Below are positions 14,950 to 18,086 of a DNA stretch of 18,086 nucleotides, piece by piece (the stretch's first letter is position 1; every line of letters begins with the position of its first letter). Both the position numbers and the translations under genes were made by a program. Origin of the DNA: JACCYQ01 sp036675565 (GTDB lineage: Bacteria > Bacteroidota > Bacteroidia > Chitinophagales > Chitinophagaceae); NCBI GenBank assembly GCA_036675565.1, contig JAKFER010000048.1:1-18086 (forward strand), given 5' to 3'. The notes under the pieces are model-generated. The model was not told where the DNA came from, did not search any database, and was given only the letters and a program-made list of their open reading frames with translations.

Positions 14950-16341
14950 ATGAAACGTGTCGTTTTTGTTGCAGCCATCATTACTATCTTTTTTGCCTGT
15001 AAAAAAGAATCTTTCATTACGTCTGCTGATGCTCGGTTGATCATCACCGAAGATACCCTGCATTTCGATACGGTATTTACAACAACAGGGTCCGTTACAC
15101 ATACTTTTAAGATTATTAATCCCAATGATCAAAAAATAAAACTTGACGAGGTAAGCCTGGCAGGTGGACTTTCTTCTCCATTCAAAATAAATGCTGATGG
15201 ATTCACCGGCCCAGAAGTGCTGGACCTTGAAATAAGATCGAACGACAGCTTATATGTATTTGTTACTGTATTGGTTGATCCGGTCACAGGTAATCTCCCA
15301 TTTGTAGTACGGGATAGCATCAATATATCTTATAATGGAAATAACCGGGAGGTACAATTAGAAGCATTTGGACAAAACGCACATTTTCTGCGAAACCATC
15401 CGGTATCAGGTAAAGAAACCTGGACTAACGACCTTCCTTATGTTATTTTAGGAAGCCTGCATGTCAGGACCAATGCGCAACTGACTATTGAAAAAGGTAC
15501 CAGAATCTTTGTTCATGCAGATGCACCATTGGTTATTGATGGCACCCTTTTAGTCAATGGTGATAAAGATTCTTTAGATCGCGTTTATATCCAGGGCGAC
15601 AGGCTGGATGAACCCTACCGCGATTACCCGGCAAGTTGGCCAGGCATTTATTTTCGTGATCCCAGCATAGACAATGTTTTGAATTATGCAGTAATCAAAA
15701 ATGCTTTCCAGGCTATCGCCGTCACCGGGCCATCTGTAAATACCAACCCAAAATTAAAATTGAACCAATGCATTATTGACAATGCGTACGATGCAGGTAT
15801 CATTGCAATCAATTCAAATATAGAAGCAGTGAATTGCCTCATTAGTAATTGTGGTAAAAACGTTTACCTGGTTCAGGGTGGGCAATACAATTTTACACAT
15901 TGCACCATATCCAGCTTCTCCAACTTGTTTATCCAGCACACAAACCCGGTTTTATATGTAAGCAATTTTACCAATGTAAATAGTGTGATCACCAGCAATG
16001 ACCTGGAGGCTGATTTTACCAATTGTATTTTCTGGGGCGATTTTGGTTTAGTAGAAGATGAAGTGGTAGTCGGTAAAAATGGAAATACCATTTTTAATGT
16101 CAATTTTAATCATGGCATAATGAAAGTAAAAACGGAACCGACTAACGCCACTTTAAACCAAATGATCAACCTGGATCCATTATTTGAAACTATCAGTACA
16201 GCTGAAAATATTTTCAATTTCCGGCTTCAACCAACTTCACCTGCCATTGATAAGGGGATGAATACGACCATTAATATAGACCTGGATGGATTATCCCGAC
16301 CGGTTGCATTACCAGACCTGGGTAGTTATGAAAAACAATAA
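14950..16341 (+). CDS. Predicted lipoprotein with right-handed beta-helix repeats
   Basis: A 463-residue predicted lipoprotein. The signal peptide MKRVVFVAAIITIFFAC ends at a Cys (C17) that fits a lipobox (FFAC). An immunoglobulin-like region follows (about 30-145; DTVFTTTGSVTHTFKIINPND is typical of domains in outer-membrane adhesin-type proteins). Residues about 165-440 are repetitive Asn/Ile-rich strands (LNQCIIDNAYDAGIIAINS, EAVNCLISNC, FTHCTISSF) of a parallel beta-helix. The protein ends with SPAIDKGMNTT...LDGLSRP...LGSYEKQ, a pattern seen in beta-helix proteins. No polysaccharide-lyase catalytic residues were recognised, so the function is unknown. The frame extends to 14878 within comF, but the ATG at 14950 gives a clean signal peptide. 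It follows comF by 53 bases. Confidence 0.82.
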   Translation: MKRVVFVAAIITIFFACKKESFITSADARLIITEDTLHFDTVFTTTGSVTHTFKIINPNDQKIKLDEVSLAGGLSSPFKINADGFTGPEVLDLEIRSNDSLYVFVTVLVDPVTGNLPFVVRDSINISYNGNNREVQLEAFGQNAHFLRNHPVSGKETWTNDLPYVILGSLHVRTNAQLTIEKGTRIFVHADAPLVIDGTLLVNGDKDSLDRVYIQGDRLDEPYRDYPASWPGIYFRDPSIDNVLNYAVIKNAFQAIAVTGPSVNTNPKLKLNQCIIDNAYDAGIIAINSNIEAVNCLISNCGKNVYLVQGGQYNFTHCTISSFSNLFIQHTNPVLYVSNFTNVNSVITSNDLEADFTNCIFWGDFGLVEDEVVVGKNGNTIFNVNFNHGIMKVKTEPTNATLNQMINLDPLFETISTAENIFNFRLQPTSPAIDKGMNTTINIDLDGLSRPVALPDLGSYEKQ

Positions 16342-16362
16342 ACCGCTGAATTAACAGGTTTG

Positions 16363-16395
16363 TTGAACAAATAAGATTTATCAGTGTTAGCTTTG
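16363..16395 (+). promoter_or_regulatory. Predicted promoter of the glutathione peroxidase gene
   Basis: TTG at 16363-16365 and an exact TAGCTTTG (TAnnTTTG) at 16388-16395 are separated by 22 bases, in the 75-base gap after the lipoprotein gene. The start codon follows the -7 element by 21 bases. Confidence 0.6.
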
Positions 16396-16416
16396 TTACG
16401 ATTAAAAATTTAAAAA

Positions 16417-16941
16417 ATGAAGACTTTTATAATAGCTGCAATGCTTACCGTTTCTTTTGCTTTTACGGCGCAATCAGTTTATGATTTTAAAGTGGAAGGC
16501 ATTGATGGTACGCCTATAAACCTGGCCGATTACAAAGGCAAAAAAATCATGATAGTTAATACCGCATCTAAATGTGGTAACACACCACAATATGATGACC
16601 TGGAAAAATTATATGAGCAACACAAGGATAAATTGGTCATCATTGGTTTTCCTGCCAACAACTTTGGTTCACAGGAACCGGGTACTAATGAAGAGATCGC
16701 CGATTTCTGCAAAAAGAATTATGGTGTAAGCTTTCCATTGTCAGCAAAAGTTTCTGTAAAAGGAAATGATATTGACCCGCTCTTTAAATACCTTACTGAA
16801 GAAGCAGAGAAAAAAGGAATAAAAGATCCCATTAAATGGAATTTCACCAAATTCCTCGTTGATGAAAATGGTGAATTCGTTACGGTATTTCACCACAAAA
16901 CTTTGCCTTTAAGTGATGAAATCCTCAAATACCTGAATTAA
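16417..16941 (+). CDS. Exported glutathione peroxidase (thiol peroxidase) family protein
   Basis: A 174-residue GPx-family protein with an N-terminal signal peptide (about residues 1-19), predicted to act in the periplasm on hydroperoxides. The peroxidatic residue is C53 (TASKCGNTPQY), so it is a cysteine and not a selenocysteine enzyme. C98 (ADFCKKNYG) aligns with the resolving Cys of thioredoxin-dependent GPx. The W141-N142 pair (KWNFTKF) of the active site is present. The usual Gln of the FPxNQFG motif is Asn82 here (FPANNFG), a conservative change. Such Cys-type enzymes normally use thioredoxin-like reductants instead of glutathione. The gene has its own promoter and a terminator and so is probably monocistronic. 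Confidence 0.93.
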   Translation: MKTFIIAAMLTVSFAFTAQSVYDFKVEGIDGTPINLADYKGKKIMIVNTASKCGNTPQYDDLEKLYEQHKDKLVIIGFPANNFGSQEPGTNEEIADFCKKNYGVSFPLSAKVSVKGNDIDPLFKYLTEEAEKKGIKDPIKWNFTKFLVDENGEFVTVFHHKTLPLSDEILKYLN

Positions 16942-16960
16942 AAATAATTTACCTTTTTTT

Positions 16961-16992
16961 AAAAGCTGCCATCAAAAATGGTGGCTTTTTTT
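16961..16992 (+). terminator. Rho-independent terminator after the glutathione peroxidase gene
   Basis: Arms AAAAGCTGCCAT (16961-16972) and ATGGTGGCTTTT (16978-16989) form a 12-pair stem with two wobbles and a 5-base loop, followed by a T-run to 16992. It lies 19 bases after the stop and separates the gene from holB. Confidence 0.85.
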
Positions 16993-17020
16993 ATCAGCCA
17001 GAAATAATACATTCGCAGCT

Positions 17021-18086
17021 ATGCAGTTCAGGGATATTATCGGGCAACAGGAAATCAAACAAAACCTCGTAGAGCTGGTTCAACACAACCGGCTCAGTCA
17101 TGCCTTATTATTTTTGGGGAAAGAAGGCAATGGTGCATTTTCATTAGCCAGGGCACTTGCACAATATCTTAATTGCGAAAAGATAAACCAGGTTTCAAAT
17201 GAATCAGCAACACCTATCGGACTTTTTGGTGAAGAGCTGGCGCAAATTCAACCTTCCGAACCGCTGAATGATTCTTGCGGCGTTTGTCCTTCCTGTCAAA
17301 AATCAAGACAACTGGTTCACCCTGACATCCACTTTTCATTCCCGGTTATTCCTAAAAAGGCGGGTCAGGCACCTATCAGCGATGATTATATTTCTGAATG
17401 GCGGGAATTCATAACCCTTAGTCCATATGGCAACGTTTATGATTGGTTGCAATTTTTAAATGCTGAAAATAAACAAGGCAATATTACCGCAGCTGAATGT
17501 AATGACATCATCCGTAAACTAAGTCTGAAGAGTTTTGAGAATGGTTACAAGATTTTGTTGATGTGGATGCCGGAATATTTGGGAAACGAAGGCAATAAAC
17601 TTTTAAAATTAATTGAAGAACCACCGGCAGAAACGCTTTTCATTTTAGTAGCAGAAAATGAAGCCGGTATTCTTCCTACTATATTAAGCCGTTGCCAACT
17701 GATCAAGATTCCCGCGATTGAAACAACAGAAATTGAACAGGCATTAATTGCACGTAACAATACACCAGCGGCACAAGCCAGTTTACTGGCGGCTGTTAGT
17801 GAAGGAAATTATCGTGAAGCTATTTTGCAATCGCAGCATGCGGGAGAAGACTGGCAAAATCTTTTAAGAGAATGGTTAAATGCTATTGCAAAAAAGCAAC
17901 CGCTTGCGCAAACCAAATGGGTTGACGAAGCCAGTAAATTAGGCCGCGAAAAACAAAAACAATTCCTGCGTTTTTTTAACCACCTGTTGGGACAAGCCAT
18001 TCGTTTGCAGGCTTTGGGTGAAGAAAATATCATTCTTTCTGATGCAGAAAAAGATTTTTTGGTAAGATTAAATAAACTCATTCAAT
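17021..18086 (+). CDS. holB: DNA polymerase III delta' subunit, 5' part (partial)
   Basis: An open frame from ATG 17021 to the right edge, 355 codons with no stop. The opening MQFRDIIGQQEIKQNL...RLSHALLFLGKEGNGAFSLARALAQYLNC is typical of the clamp-loader delta' subunit. The zinc region CGVCPSC (with upstream C52), HPDIHFSFPV, LLKLIEEPPAETLFILVAEN and ILSRCQ (sensor region) confirm it. The phosphate-loop equivalent GKEGNGAF lacks the Lys-Thr/Ser of a working Walker A, as expected for a delta' subunit that does not hydrolyse ATP. In the cytoplasm it helps load the sliding clamp. A possible -7 element, TACATTCG (17008-17015), has one mismatch. The 3' end lies beyond the window. Confidence 0.92.
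   Translation, partial: MQFRDIIGQQEIKQNLVELVQHNRLSHALLFLGKEGNGAFSLARALAQYLNCEKINQVSNESATPIGLFGEELAQIQPSEPLNDSCGVCPSCQKSRQLVHPDIHFSFPVIPKKAGQAPISDDYISEWREFITLSPYGNVYDWLQFLNAENKQGNITAAECNDIIRKLSLKSFENGYKILLMWMPEYLGNEGNKLLKLIEEPPAETLFILVAENEAGILPTILSRCQLIKIPAIETTEIEQALIARNNTPAAQASLLAAVSEGNYREAILQSQHAGEDWQNLLREWLNAIAKKQPLAQTKWVDEASKLGREKQKQFLRFFNHLLGQAIRLQALGEENIILSDAEKDFLVRLNKLIQ

Noticed and set aside
1..18086. Search for a mobile element, CRISPR array, toxin-antitoxin pair, defence island or tRNA
   Set aside because: Nearly all bases are assigned to housekeeping or envelope genes in a Bacteroidota-like order. No transposase, integrase, spaced direct repeats, tRNA cloverleaf or compositional break was seen by eye.

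Overview
The window looks like chromosomal backbone of a Bacteroidota member, most probably in or near the Chitinophagaceae. Supporting signs are a gldD-gldE-ssb-mutY cluster (gliding-motility genes found only in this phylum), a 30-residue AURKAIP1/COX24-type basic protein, a DUF7033-type deacetylase, moderately low GC, almost no Shine-Dalgarno sequences, and several exact matches to the Bacteroidota -7 promoter element TAnnTTTG. I see no tRNA, rRNA, CRISPR array, insertion sequence, phage or plasmid gene.

Layout. Positions 1-1244 (+) hold the 3' end of purH and an EamA/DMT transporter. Positions 1245-8293 (-) hold a seven-gene block read right to left: mutY, ssb, gldE, gldD, a cysteine-rich DUF3109 protein, lutB and a DUF7033 polysaccharide-deacetylase-like gene. 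It is tightly packed except for a terminator-like hairpin between ssb and gldE. From a divergent promoter region at 8294-8417, the plus strand carries an HU-family protein, a membrane-anchored TPR protein, the 30-residue gene (9673-9765) and, after a strong terminator, rng (RNase G). rng meets a convergent YugP-type zinc metallopeptidase at two back-to-back terminators. A 512-base divergent gap (12307-12818) has no convincing protein gene but does contain a strong orphan terminator. The plus strand then carries radA, comF, a parallel-beta-helix-type lipoprotein, an exported glutathione peroxidase with its own promoter and terminator, and the 5' part of holB (DNA polymerase III delta'), which runs off the right edge.

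Function. Most genes are housekeeping: purine synthesis, DNA repair (mutY, radA), replication (ssb, holB), nucleoid (HU), RNA processing (rng) and probably the ribosome (the small basic protein). They are joined by envelope and gliding functions (gldD, gldE, lipoprotein). The gene order resembles arrangements common in Bacteroidota, and I found no sign of recent transfer or of a clear new defence or mobile system. The least explained items are the orphan terminator upstream of radA, the hairpin inside the ssb-gldE gap, the rng leader, and the DUF3109 and TPR proteins.
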